A DNA stretch of 16,592 nucleotides from Dehalococcoidia bacterium. Lineage in GTDB: Bacteria; Chloroflexota; Dehalococcoidia; Dehalococcoidales; CSSed11-197. Position numbers and translations under genes: made by a program. The DNA is taken from contig PUOQ01000054.1 of NCBI GenBank assembly GCA_003552785.1, positions 1-16,592 on the forward strand. The letters are read 5' to 3'. Below the pieces are notes generated by a model. It saw only the letters and a program-made list of their open reading frames with translations, did no database searches and had not been told where the DNA came from. Of the stretch, positions 6,198-14,385 are shown one piece after another. The stretch's first letter is position 1. Each line of letters opens with the position of its first letter.

Positions 6198-6872
6198 ATG
6201 GTAGACAAAAACAGGCGAACTTTACCCCCATATGTATCTTATCGGTCGTTTTGGAATTTTTTGGACCGTTTAAGCGATGCTGTGCCGGCCCGCATCGACC
6301 GCAGTTACTGGGGAGACAAGTTTTCCGGCAGCACAGGAACCCAGTTGATGAGCGCCTTGAAGTATCTGGGCCTCATCGATGAGGGGGGAGTTCCGACCAC
6401 TACGCTGTATAACCTTGTTGCTGCCAGGGATTTTCAAAGAGACGAAATTATGGCCCAAATTGCCCGAAGCAGCTATGGTTTCTTTTTTGATGGGCCTGTG
6501 GATTATAAAACGGCCACATACGCACAGTTTGAAGATATTTTGTATGCCAACTTTAAAGTGAATGCTGATGTAGCCCGCAAATGCATAAAATTTTTCATCG
6601 ATTTTGCAACTGATGCTCGAATACCACTCTCCCCTTTCATCATAAAAAAAACAAGGAAGGCAAGGACGGCTTCTGCTTCCAAAAAGAGCAGACAAAAATC
6701 GTCCAACCATGCAAAGATTAGTTCCGTGCATGATGAACAAAACGTGCCAAATGGAATTAACGTGGACAAATTATTGATTGATAAATTTCCAGGCTTTGAT
6801 CCTTCATGGCCGGATGAAATTAAGGTAAAATGGTTCGATGCATTCGATGAATTGTTGAAGCGTTTGCCTTAA
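6198..6872 (+). CDS. DUF5343-family protein with basic linker and C-terminal KFPxFDPSWP motif
   Basis: A 224-residue cytosolic protein. Residues 10-145 carry the features I associate with DUF5343: PYVSYRSFWNFLDRL (11-25), a QLMSALKYLGLID helix (49-61), and a small mixed domain ending near IPLSPF. The fold looks winged-helix-like, but that is inference. A Lys/Ser/Arg-rich linker (about 150-172) follows and could touch nucleic acid. The last segment has KFPGFDPSWPDE and WFDAF (196-216), a short C-terminal motif seen on several unrelated accessory proteins. No biochemical function is known to me. AAGGA (6188-6192) lies 5 nt before the ATG. It is transcribed divergently from the division operon through a shared, repeat-bearing promoter region, and faces hflX at its 3' end. 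Proteins of this family are often scattered and gained by transfer. Confidence 0.8.
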   Translation: MVDKNRRTLPPYVSYRSFWNFLDRLSDAVPARIDRSYWGDKFSGSTGTQLMSALKYLGLIDEGGVPTTTLYNLVAARDFQRDEIMAQIARSSYGFFFDGPVDYKTATYAQFEDILYANFKVNADVARKCIKFFIDFATDARIPLSPFIIKKTRKARTASASKKSRQKSSNHAKISSVHDEQNVPNGINVDKLLIDKFPGFDPSWPDEIKVKWFDAFDELLKRLP

Positions 6873-6878
6873 AATACC

Positions 6879-6900
6879 TTGCAGGTTATTGGCCCTGCGA
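6879..6900. terminator. Weak hairpin between the convergent DUF5343 and hflX genes
   Basis: Only 28 bp separate the two stop codons. Within them TTGCAGG (6879-6885) can pair with CCTGCGA (6894-6900) through 7 pairs including one G-U, with an 8-nt loop. No T run follows on the plus strand. The minus strand continues AAGGTATTTT. It may attenuate convergent transcription but is not a convincing intrinsic terminator. Confidence 0.3.
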
Positions 6901-8073
6901 TTAAGTGTCATTGTGTTCTTCCAGCAGCCTGGCAATAGTTTCTTTCAGGTTGTCCAGCCCCCACATTTTTTCAGCAGAAACAAAGACGGTGTTTGGATAA
7001 CGCAGTTGCGTTGAGTTTTCAAAAAAATTGATTGCTGAAACTTCATTCCATTCAGTAGTGAGGTCAAGGAGAGCATCTATCTTGTTTAAGGCGGTAACTC
7101 TTGGTTTGTCCCCTATTTCAAGCTGTTCTAATATTTGTTCAACGGTCTGGCACTGGTCGGCTGCCGTAGGGCTTGAAAAATCAACCACATGCAGCAGTAT
7201 GTCTGCTTCTTTGAGCTCTTCGAGTGTGGCCCTGAATGCAGAAACCAGGCCAGGCGGAAGCTTTCTTATGAATCCCACCGTATCGCTCATAAGGGCGATG
7301 CCCTTATCCGGCATTTTAACACGCCGCGTAGTTGGGTCCAGTGTTGCAAACAGTTTGTCCTCGGCAAGTATGTTGGCCTTGCTCAATGCATTTAATAATG
7401 AGCTTTTTCCAGTGTTGGTATAACCCACCAGGGCTACAACAGGGACACCGCTTTGGCGCCTGTGCTTCCGGTGCAGGTGCCGGTGTTTCCTGACCTTCTC
7501 AATTTGTTTCTTTAAACGGCCGATGCTTTGTTTTACCAGCCGTCTGTCTGTTTCAATCTGGGATTCACCGGGGCCACGGGTTCCTATCCCGCCGCCCAGC
7601 CTTTCAAGATGGCTCCATTGCCCTGCCAGCCGGGGCAGAAGGTATTCACTTTGAGCAAGGTTTACCTGGAGAATGCCTTCGCGCGTCCGGGCATGTTTTG
7701 AAAATATATCAAGGATTAATGCAGCGCGGTCGATAATTTTTACTTCCAGAGCGTTTTCCAGGTTGCGTTGTTGAAGTGCTGTCAGTTCATCATCGAAAAC
7801 AACCAGCGTATACCCGGCTTCCTCCTTCATGGCCTTGAGCTCCTCAAGTTTACCTTTACCGATATAGCTGGATTTTGATGGTTGTGATATCTGCTGGCTA
7901 ATGCGCCCAACAACACTGGCCCCGGCTGTGCGGGTCAGTTGCTCAAGCTCGTCAAGGGATTCTTTTACCGGCCACGAGCGCTGTTTAGGCCCTGTATCAA
8001 CAGCGACCAGTACCGCTTTTTCAGCCACGGGGGCTGTTTTAATAGTTTCTTTTACGATAAACCTTGTCCTCAA
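6901..8073 (-). CDS. hflX: Ribosome-associated GTPase HflX
   Basis: A GTPase that binds the ribosome and is implicated in splitting or rescuing stalled 70S particles. It has 390 residues. The N-terminal HflX domain contains IGKGKLEEL (71-79) and the RLGGGIGTRGPGE-type glycine-rich loop (158-170), followed by a basic helical linker (about 183-207). The G domain has G1 GYTNTGKS (217-224), a G2 threonine region ATLDPTTR (243-250), G3 DTVG (264-267), G4 NKID (330-333) and G5 SA (about 368). The start is problematic: TTG at 8073 is the only usual initiator in frame after an upstream stop, and it has no good Shine-Dalgarno. An ATG 4 nt upstream is out of frame and soon stops. The gene is last in the cluster, 11 bp after dapL, so coupling from dapL may help initiation. 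Confidence 0.95.
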   Translation of the reverse strand: MRTRFIVKETIKTAPVAEKAVLVAVDTGPKQRSWPVKESLDELEQLTRTAGASVVGRISQQISQPSKSSYIGKGKLEELKAMKEEAGYTLVVFDDELTALQQRNLENALEVKIIDRAALILDIFSKHARTREGILQVNLAQSEYLLPRLAGQWSHLERLGGGIGTRGPGESQIETDRRLVKQSIGRLKKQIEKVRKHRHLHRKHRRQSGVPVVALVGYTNTGKSSLLNALSKANILAEDKLFATLDPTTRRVKMPDKGIALMSDTVGFIRKLPPGLVSAFRATLEELKEADILLHVVDFSSPTAADQCQTVEQILEQLEIGDKPRVTALNKIDALLDLTTEWNEVSAINFFENSTQLRYPNTVFVSAEKMWGLDNLKETIARLLEEHNDT

Positions 8074-8084
8074 GCATCTTATTT

Positions 8085-9272
8085 TTATTTCTTGGATTTA
8101 AAAGGGTTCTTATAGTCTTTCCAGGTGGATAGTTTGGATAATCCTTTTACCAGGGATGCATCATGTGTGGTGAGGGAAAAGCGGACAAAGCCTTCTCCAT
8201 ATACACCGTAACCAACCCCAGGTGTTACAGCTACCCCACACTGCTCAAGCAGGCTTGTTGCAAATTCTACCGATGAATAGTCTTTGGGGGTCCTTGCCCA
8301 GATGTATAATGAAGCCTGGGGTGCCTGAACTTCAAGCCCAATGTCGCGGAGAACATCGATGATCAGGTCTCGCCTTTTTCGATAGACATCATTATTTTTA
8401 GCGATTACAGTTGGGTCACTCTCAAGAGCGGTAATAGCGCACTGTTGTATTGCCTGTGGTATACCTGAATCCAGGTTGGATTTAAGTGTCGAGAGTGCTT
8501 TTATGAGTTTTTCATTACCCACAGCCATACCTATGCGCCAGCCGGTCATATTATAACTTTTGGAAAGAGAGTGGAATTCCACCCCCGTATCTTTGGCGCC
8601 CGTAGCCCGAAGGAAGCTTGCCGGTGGGTCTCCCTCGAAATAAATTTCAGAGTACGGGTTGTCGTGGCAAACTGCGATATTGTGTTTACCGGCAAACTCT
8701 GCCACCCGGTTGAAAAAACCAATATCCGCTTTGGCGCCGGTGGGGTTATTGGGGTAATTCAGCCAGATAACTTTAGTTTTTTCCAGTATATCTTCAGGAA
8801 TTGAGTCAAGGTCGGGTAAAAACCGGTTCTCTTCCAGTAGCGGCATGGGATAAACAGAACCACCAGCCAGAATGGTGCCGACACCATAAACCGGGTAGCC
8901 TGGATCCGGCACCAGGGCAATATCACCTTCATCTATTAAACAAAAAGCCATATGGCCGATACCTTCTTTAGAGCCAATCAAAGGAACAACCTCTTTTTGC
9001 GGATCAAGTTCGACATTGAAACGCTTTTTGTACCAGGTACATATAGCCTGGCGGAGTTCGTCTAACCCGGCAGTTTCCGGATATCGATGATTATCTGCTA
9101 TGCGGGCAGCCTGGCACAGGCTGTCTAAAATGTGATCCGGAGTTGGCATATCCGGGTCGCCAATGGCAAAGCTGATGATTTCTTCGCCCCTGGCCCGTTT
9201 CTCTGCAATTTTGCGGTTTATCTCCACAAAAAGATAAGGCGGTAAACTAGATAAGCGTTTTGATAGATTCAT
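8085..9272 (-). CDS. dapL: LL-diaminopimelate aminotransferase
   Basis: A PLP enzyme that converts tetrahydrodipicolinate directly to LL-diaminopimelate with glutamate as amino donor, bypassing the acylated DapD/DapC/DapE route. It has 395 residues and a class I/II aminotransferase fold. It shows FAIGDPDMPTP (35-45), the YPNNPTGA block (173-180), DNPYSEI (204-210) contacting PLP, and SLSKSYNMTGWRIG with the Schiff-base lysine at 238. The conserved Arg that binds substrate carboxylate fits FVRFSL near the C-terminus. It could be read as a generic aspartate/alanine-type aminotransferase, but the gene directly upstream is dapF (17 bp away), the next enzyme in the pathway, which strongly favours DapL. 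ATG start; AGGAG is only 3 nt away, with GAGG further upstream. Confidence 0.9.
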   Translation of the reverse strand: MNLSKRLSSLPPYLFVEINRKIAEKRARGEEIISFAIGDPDMPTPDHILDSLCQAARIADNHRYPETAGLDELRQAICTWYKKRFNVELDPQKEVVPLIGSKEGIGHMAFCLIDEGDIALVPDPGYPVYGVGTILAGGSVYPMPLLEENRFLPDLDSIPEDILEKTKVIWLNYPNNPTGAKADIGFFNRVAEFAGKHNIAVCHDNPYSEIYFEGDPPASFLRATGAKDTGVEFHSLSKSYNMTGWRIGMAVGNEKLIKALSTLKSNLDSGIPQAIQQCAITALESDPTVIAKNNDVYRKRRDLIIDVLRDIGLEVQAPQASLYIWARTPKDYSSVEFATSLLEQCGVAVTPGVGYGVYGEGFVRFSLTTHDASLVKGLSKLSTWKDYKNPFKSKK

Positions 9273-9289
9273 GTACTCCTAACCTCTAA

Positions 9290-10165
9290 TTATTTATTAT
9301 TATAAAGTTCCCCTGTGAAAACTGTTCTGGCTGTGCCCTGCAACAATACTTCCCCGGGATATTTCCACTCCACATTAAGTGAGCCACCGGGAAGGTTAAT
9401 GGTTACCGGATTATTGACAAGACCTTTTAGCTGTCCAATAACTCCAATTCCGCATGCTCCACTGCCGCAGGCTAAAGTCTCCCCTGCTCCCCTCTCCCAC
9501 ACCCTTGCTTCAATGCTGTCGCGGGTTAACACTCTGGCGATTTCAAAATTGGTTTTGTTGGGGAAAAGGGGGTGATTTTCCACTTCGGGTCCAATTTTCT
9601 CCAGTGGAAAACCTTCGACCGGTTCGTGGGTAAAATGTATGGCATGTGGGTTGCCCATCGATACAAAACTTAGTAAAAGCTTGGCTTCTTTGATCTCAAG
9701 TGGATAATCTGTTATAAACTTTATGTCAAGTATATTGGTGCACCCTTCTTTGTCGATGTTTACCGGTATAAGCCCTGGTTTAAATTCTGGCGCACCCATG
9801 GTAGTTTCTATGCTTGTTCCCTCACTGCTTTGCCTGATTATGCGGGCGCTTCTCTGCCCGGCTTTAGTATGTACATTAATAATATCGGTTTTGCTGGTTA
9901 GAATCCTGTTGTCCAGGGCATATTTCACCAGGCATCTTAAACCGTTGCCGCATGCCTCGGCTTCTGAGCCATCGGGGTTAAAAACCCTCATTCCGATATT
10001 ATCCCTGTCTGAATTGATAAGTATCAGTAGACCATCAGCACCTATGCCGAAATTACGGTTGCAGACGTAACGGGCAAGTTCAGAATAGCCCCTGGTTGTG
10101 GCACCCTCTTCGATAAGTACAAAATCGTTACCGGCACTTTCAAGCTTGGTAAAAATAATACCCAT
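9290..10165 (-). CDS. dapF: Diaminopimelate epimerase
   Basis: Interconverts LL- and meso-diaminopimelate with a two-cysteine, cofactor-free mechanism, for lysine and possibly cell-wall precursor synthesis. It has 291 residues. The two catalytic cysteines lie in matching motifs from the two pseudo-symmetric halves: ACGNGLRC (Cys72) and ACGSGACG (Cys233). Other family signatures are KLESAGNDF (7-15), RNFGIGADG (37-45), FNPDGSEAE (62-70), GNPHAI (171-176) and RGAGETLACG (225-234). The ATG shares its A with the TGA of miaA (TGATG), so translation is probably coupled. dapL follows directly, which gives two consecutive steps of one pathway. Confidence 0.97.
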   Translation of the reverse strand: MGIIFTKLESAGNDFVLIEEGATTRGYSELARYVCNRNFGIGADGLLILINSDRDNIGMRVFNPDGSEAEACGNGLRCLVKYALDNRILTSKTDIINVHTKAGQRSARIIRQSSEGTSIETTMGAPEFKPGLIPVNIDKEGCTNILDIKFITDYPLEIKEAKLLLSFVSMGNPHAIHFTHEPVEGFPLEKIGPEVENHPLFPNKTNFEIARVLTRDSIEARVWERGAGETLACGSGACGIGVIGQLKGLVNNPVTINLPGGSLNVEWKYPGEVLLQGTARTVFTGELYNNK

Positions 10166-11073
10166 CAGCTGTTGTTGAACTCCTCTATTTTCGAAATGAT
10201 TGCTTCCATGTAGTTATCTTTTGTTATGTCAAACCAGTTTATCCTCTGGTCATCCGGGCTGAACCAGTTGTATTGCGTGCGTATCAGGCGGTGGTTCTCA
10301 TGTTTTATTCGCTCGACAGCTTCACCAAGATCCGTTTCACCCTTTAAATACAGGCCCAGTTGCCGGTATCCGATACTTCTCATTGAAGGCAGATTAAAAT
10401 TGTAACCTTTTTTAAAAAGGTTTTCTACCTCCTGGACAAATCCTGCCTCTATCATAGCATCTACCCTGTTATCAACCATATGGTAAAGCTTTTTTCTGGG
10501 AGCGGTTAAACCGATGATAAGTACCTTATAGCGTGGTGCACTGATAGCGTGTTGCATCCCTCCCTGGCGGGCTATTTCAAGGGCACGGATTAAGCGTCTT
10601 GTGTTTCGGGGGTCTACCCTTTTTGATGCCTCGGGGTCGGCCTTTTTTAATTTATCGTAAAGCAATTCGGTGCCACCATTGGCTGCCAGCATTTCCAGTT
10701 CTTCCCTGTAGGCGACGTCTGGCTTCACACGTGGGATCTGCCAGCCTTCTATAATAGACCATACATACTGACCGCTACCTCCAACAAGGAGTGGTAACCT
10801 GGAATTACCCAGAACTTGTTCGATTGAGCTGTAGGCATGTTCCTGGAATTCAGCCAGGCTGAAGCTTTCATCCGGGTATATTATGTCAATAATGTGATGT
10901 GGTACTTTCTGTCGGTCGGAAAGAGAGGGTTTGGCGGTGCCGATATCCATATACTTGTATACCTGGTGGCTGTCTGCGCTGATTATTTCACTGGGAAAGA
11001 ATTCAGAAACTTTTAACGCTGTTTGACTTTTACCCACACCTGTTGGGCCTGCTATGGTTACAATTTTTTGCAT
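10165..11073 (-). CDS. miaA: tRNA dimethylallyltransferase
   Basis: Transfers the dimethylallyl group of DMAPP to N6 of A37 in tRNAs that read codons beginning with U, the first step towards i6A/ms2i6A. It has 302 residues, the normal length. It shows a P-loop-like GPTGVGKS (9-16) for the pyrophosphate, ISADSHQVYK (family ISADSxQVY, with His for the usual Met), and MDIGTAKP. PHHIIDI, LLVGGSGQYV (family GGTGLY, here GGSGQY) and SIGYRQL also match. The start ATG has no Shine-Dalgarno, as the upstream region is pyrimidine-rich, so it may depend on read-through coupling from tpiA 17 bp upstream. The TGA overlaps the dapF ATG by one base. Its DMAPP substrate derives from the pathway begun by Dxs, encoded at the head of the same cluster. 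Confidence 0.96.
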   Translation of the reverse strand: MQKIVTIAGPTGVGKSQTALKVSEFFPSEIISADSHQVYKYMDIGTAKPSLSDRQKVPHHIIDIIYPDESFSLAEFQEHAYSSIEQVLGNSRLPLLVGGSGQYVWSIIEGWQIPRVKPDVAYREELEMLAANGGTELLYDKLKKADPEASKRVDPRNTRRLIRALEIARQGGMQHAISAPRYKVLIIGLTAPRKKLYHMVDNRVDAMIEAGFVQEVENLFKKGYNFNLPSMRSIGYRQLGLYLKGETDLGEAVERIKHENHRLIRTQYNWFSPDDQRINWFDITKDNYMEAIISKIEEFNNS

Positions 11074-11090
11074 ATAAGAAAGAGGTTAAA

Positions 11091-11852
11091 TCAACTTAAT
11101 GATTGTTCTGCCAGCCGGGAAATATTTATGAACTCATCAGGCTTGAGGCTGGCGCCGCCAACCAGGGCTCCGTTAATGCCATGCTGGCTGATATAGTTAC
11201 CGAAATTCTGGCTGTTAACACTGCCGCCGTAGAGTATTCTAACTTCTCTGGAAATTTCCTGGTTGTAAATATTCGATAGAACGCTTCTAATAATGGTTAT
11301 CATCTGGTTTACGTCATTTACAGTAGCGGCAACGCCGGTGCCTATAGCCCACACCGGCTCCTAAGCAATAACAACCTCTCCGGGGTTGTCTACGTTTTCG
11401 AAAGCAGTCTCAATCTGACGGGTAATAGTTGACTCCGCCTTCTTCTGCTCCCTTTCGGAGAGAGTTTCGCCGATGCAGAGAATAGGCTGAAGACCGGTTT
11501 CAAGGGCCTTGTCTACCTTTTTCTGTATCATTTCTTCATCTTCATTAAAAAGGTTCCTGCGCTCCGAGTGGCCGAGGATAACATACTGGCATATACCCTT
11601 TAACATAACCGGGGAAATTTCACCTGTGAAAGCACCTTTTTCCTGGTGATACATGTTTTGTGCCCCTGCATATAAAGGGGTGCCGCTGAGGAGATTGTTC
11701 ACTGCTGGCAATGAAATAAAAGGAGGGCAAATTACGATTTCTACACCTTTGATACTTTTAAGCTCGGGGAGCATTTCGGAAACAAGGGCGCATGCTTCCT
11801 CAATGGTGGTATTCATCTTCCAGTTACCGGCGATTAAAGGGGTTAACTGCAT
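11091..11852 (-). pseudogene. tpiA: Triosephosphate isomerase gene interrupted by one in-frame TAG
   Basis: Interconverts glyceraldehyde 3-phosphate and dihydroxyacetone phosphate. The start is the ATG at 11852, with GGAG 9 nt upstream and only 4 bp after the apgM stop; a longer frame from 11888 would overlap apgM. Read through, it encodes 253 residues, the normal TPI length. It carries Asn10/Lys12 (AGNWKMN), CPP, His95 (ILGHSE) and Cys126 (LCIGET). After GEVVIA, codon 164 is TAG (11363-11361), where TPIs have Tyr. The next codon is GAG, the catalytic Glu165 of EPVWAIGTG, and the rest is intact, including YGGSVN and LVGGASLKP. No frameshift is involved; both halves share one frame. The upstream product (163 residues) lacks Glu165 and the flexible loop. 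A downstream product from the GTG at 11354 also lacks Glu165, so two separate polypeptides could not be active. The cause may be sequencing error, recent mutation or suppression. Nearby genes that end in TAG argue against genome-wide recoding. Confidence 0.9.
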
Positions 11853-11856
11853 TTTA

Positions 11857-13071
11857 TTACGCTCCGTATTTGTTAAGTTTAAAGGCATTGGCCATTGCCA
11901 GCGGCATTATTCCGGTGGCCGGAATGGTGCCCAGTGCTCCCAAAGTGCAGGCTGATTCGGAAAAGGTGGCTACATTGTCTGGCCGGCAATATTTGGAGTA
12001 AAGCATCAGTGGTACCGGGTGCCAGCTATGCGATTTGAGCGCCGCTGGTGTTGAATGGTCCCCGGCAACAATAAAAACATCAGGTTCGAGCTTTAATATT
12101 TCAGGAATGAAGCGGTCAACTTCTTCTATCACTGCTACCTTGCGGTTAAAATCACCGTCTTCTCCGGCGGAATCGGCACCTTTTATGTGCAAAAAGAAAA
12201 AGTCATAATCTCTATAGCTTTGTCTAAGTGTGTTAATCTCATCACTAATATCCGGCCCGGTGCTTAGTATATCCATTCCGGCAAGCTTTGCCAGGCCCCG
12301 GTACATGGGGTATCCGGCAATAGCAGCCGGTGTTAATTTGTATATTTCCTGCATAGTAGGCAGGGTGGGTAGGCTTGAAAAGCCTCTGAGCAATAACATG
12401 TTGGCAGGTTCGTGACCTTTGAGGATGTCTCTGGCCTGGTGCAAAAACTTGTTTATAACACGAGACGTAGCTTCTGCTTTCCCGGTGTGGGCCTTTGATT
12501 CTAAGGTTTCGACACCTGTCTTCTGGGGGTCGGTGTCTGTGACACTGCTGTCAAGACCCTCTCCCCTTAAAATTACAGCCAGGCGGTGATCTTTGACCGG
12601 CTTTACAATTACTTTAATTCCGTCGAATGTTTTACCATCAAGCAGCCGGCAACGCCTGGCGTTTTCCTCGGTAGAGATACGCCCGGCTCTACGATCGGTA
12701 ATTATGCCGGCATCATCTACTGTGCACAAATTGCCGCGGGCAGCAACGTCACCCGGTTCAACATTTAACTCAACTCCAAGCGCTTCAAGCACTCCCCTGC
12801 CGATGTAGGTCTCCATAGGGTCATAACCAAAAAGGCTCAGGTGACCCGGTGCGCTTCCCGGCGTGATGCCATAACCGGCAGGCAGTGAAAAACCGCATAT
12901 GCTGGTTTTTGACAGGCTGTCCATGTTGGGTGTACTGGCCGTTTCGAGCTCGGTTTTTTCTCCGGGATATTTTGGCAAACCTCCCAGCCCGTCGATTACT
13001 AAAAGTACAATTTTGCTTTCGCTTTTTATCGAAAGGTCACCAATAAAACTATTGTTGTTTTGATTTATAAT
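11857..13071 (-). CDS. apgM: 2,3-bisphosphoglycerate-independent phosphoglycerate mutase, archaeal type
   Basis: Interconverts 3- and 2-phosphoglycerate; a metal-dependent member of the alkaline phosphatase superfamily. The first conventional initiator in frame is a TTG at 12978. It would give 373 residues and remove the beta strand and metal-binding Asp of IVLLVIDGLGG. The frame is open further up to a TAA, with no ATG, GTG or TTG. AAAGGA (13085-13080) sits 8 nt before an ATT at 13071-13069, which gives 404 residues, the usual family length, with the Asp at 27. I therefore call ATT. Other motifs are TPNMDSL, ITPGSAPGHLSLFGYDP with the catalytic Ser in PGSAPGH, FLHIKGADSAGEDGD, and GDHSTPAALKSHSWHPVP carrying metal-ligand Asp/His. 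It lies 24 bp after pgk and 4 bp before tpiA. Confidence 0.93.
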   Translation of the reverse strand: MINQNNNSFIGDLSIKSESKIVLLVIDGLGGLPKYPGEKTELETASTPNMDSLSKTSICGFSLPAGYGITPGSAPGHLSLFGYDPMETYIGRGVLEALGVELNVEPGDVAARGNLCTVDDAGIITDRRAGRISTEENARRCRLLDGKTFDGIKVIVKPVKDHRLAVILRGEGLDSSVTDTDPQKTGVETLESKAHTGKAEATSRVINKFLHQARDILKGHEPANMLLLRGFSSLPTLPTMQEIYKLTPAAIAGYPMYRGLAKLAGMDILSTGPDISDEINTLRQSYRDYDFFFLHIKGADSAGEDGDFNRKVAVIEEVDRFIPEILKLEPDVFIVAGDHSTPAALKSHSWHPVPLMLYSKYCRPDNVATFSESACTLGALGTIPATGIMPLAMANAFKLNKYGA

Positions 13072-13085
13072 TTTGCCCGTCCTTT
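13069..13085 (-). promoter_or_regulatory. Shine-Dalgarno and ATT initiation site that sets the apgM start
   Basis: On the minus strand AAAGGA (13085-13080) is followed by 8 nt and then ATT (13071-13069). The in-frame sequence from here to the TTG at 12978 encodes the conserved N-terminal strand and metal-binding Asp, so initiation must occur upstream of that Asp. The only other in-frame near-cognate codons, ATA and a second ATT at 13044-13042, lack a ribosome site. Confidence 0.6.
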
Positions 13086-13095
13086 ATGCAAAGTA

Positions 13096-14316
13096 CTATG
13101 ATTCCAGTTGCTCAACTGCTTCCGCGGCCAATTCTTTGTCCATAAGCACGCTAACTCCGGGTAGCGGCTCACCACTCAGAAATTCAAGGGAAGCGCCACC
13201 GCCGGTAGACACAAAAGTCATTTTCTCGGCAAGTTTCATTTCGGTCATAATTTCGGCAGTAGAGCCACCACCGACTATGGTGGTGGCCAGCAAATTGGCC
13301 ATCACCCTGGCAATGGTACGGGTCCCTTCGGCATAATCAGGGATTTCGCTGATTCCCATGGGTCCATTCCAAAAAACAGTTCTGCATTTCTCAAGTGTTT
13401 CGGTAAATTTGGTAATAGTAAGTGTGCCTATATCAACAATCATTTTGTCTGCTGGAATGTGATCAATAAATACATTCTCGGTTGTAGACGGCGGGTTAAT
13501 GCTGTCTGCCACCAGGACATCGTCGGGTAAAACCAGCTTTACTCCATTTCCAGTTACTTTATCTATTAACATACGTGCTGTTTCCAGCGAGCCATCGATT
13601 AGAGATCTGCCTACTTCGTATCCCTGGACTTTTAAAAATGTTGCCGCCATGCCCCCGCCGACGATAATATAATCCACCCGCCCCAATACGTTATCGAGTA
13701 ATTTAACCTTGTCAGTGACTTTTGCTCCGCCGAGCAGGACCCCAAAAGGCCGGGCGGGCTTCTCAAGAATATGGCCCAGGGCGTTTATCTCTCTTTCCAG
13801 AAGTAAGCCGGCAACTGATGGCAGGTACTGGCTTGCGCCAACTATAGAAGCGTGCTCTCGATGTGATGTGCCGAAAGCATCATTAACAAAAACGTCTCCC
13901 AAACGGGCCAGCTCCCTGGCAAAAAACGGGCTATTATTCTCCTCATCCGGGTAAAAACGTAAATTCTCAAGCATCAAAACCTCGCCATTTCTAAGGCTGG
14001 CTACCGACAATTCGACTTCAGGCCCGGTACAATCTGGAACAAACTTAATTTCCTCTCTCAGTATCTCTCCAAGCCTTTTTGCCACCGGTGCAAGGCTGAA
14101 TTTTTCTATTCTGTTGCCTTTTGGCCGGCCCAGATGAGAACACAGGATGACCCTGGCATCCTGGTTTAGCAAATACTCAATTGTGGAAAGAGAAGCCCTT
14201 ATGCGGCTGTCATCGGTAATTTCACCGGTGTTTTCGTTGATCGGGACGTTAAAATCAACCCGGACCAGTACCCGTTTACCGGTGCATTGGATGTCCCTGA
14301 TGGTTTTTTTATTCAC
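13096..14316 (-). CDS. pgk: Phosphoglycerate kinase
   Basis: Transfers phosphate between 1,3-bisphosphoglycerate and ADP; cytosolic, glycolysis/gluconeogenesis. It has 406 residues with the two-domain PGK layout. The N-domain substrate site has RVDFNVP (19-25), the catalytic Arg in DDSRIR (38), HLGRPKG (61-67), ENLRFYP (117-123) and DAFGTSHREHAS (146-157). The nucleotide domain has GGAKVTDK (196-203) and the C-terminal glycine loops GGGSTAE (349-355, where GGGDS is usual) and STGGGAS (371-377). The start is GTG with AAAGG close upstream (14327-14323). It is followed by apgM and tpiA, so three adjacent glycolytic steps are co-encoded. It ends with TAG. Confidence 0.97.
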   Translation of the reverse strand: MNKKTIRDIQCTGKRVLVRVDFNVPINENTGEITDDSRIRASLSTIEYLLNQDARVILCSHLGRPKGNRIEKFSLAPVAKRLGEILREEIKFVPDCTGPEVELSVASLRNGEVLMLENLRFYPDEENNSPFFARELARLGDVFVNDAFGTSHREHASIVGASQYLPSVAGLLLEREINALGHILEKPARPFGVLLGGAKVTDKVKLLDNVLGRVDYIIVGGGMAATFLKVQGYEVGRSLIDGSLETARMLIDKVTGNGVKLVLPDDVLVADSINPPSTTENVFIDHIPADKMIVDIGTLTITKFTETLEKCRTVFWNGPMGISEIPDYAEGTRTIARVMANLLATTIVGGGSTAEIMTEMKLAEKMTFVSTGGGASLEFLSGEPLPGVSVLMDKELAAEAVEQLES

Positions 14317-14385
14317 TGATCACCTTTGACATAGTTCTTTCTCTCCGTTTAATAATGTGTATAACTCTGGATAATTTGGTATTAA

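Noticed and set aside
11091..11354. Downstream half of tpiA as a separate 87-aa gene
   Set aside because: It lies in the same frame as the upstream half, starts at an internal GTG without a ribosome site, and is simply the C-terminal third of TPI after the TAG.
11361..11363. Genome-wide TAG recoding (pyrrolysine or alternative code)
   Set aside because: gdhA, the lipoprotein gene, ftsZ and pgk all end at TAG at the expected family lengths, so TAG is an ordinary stop here. A dedicated suppressor remains only a remote option for tpiA.
11857..12978. apgM starting at the TTG at 12978
   Set aside because: That start has no ribosome site and removes the conserved N-terminal strand and metal-binding Asp encoded directly upstream in frame.
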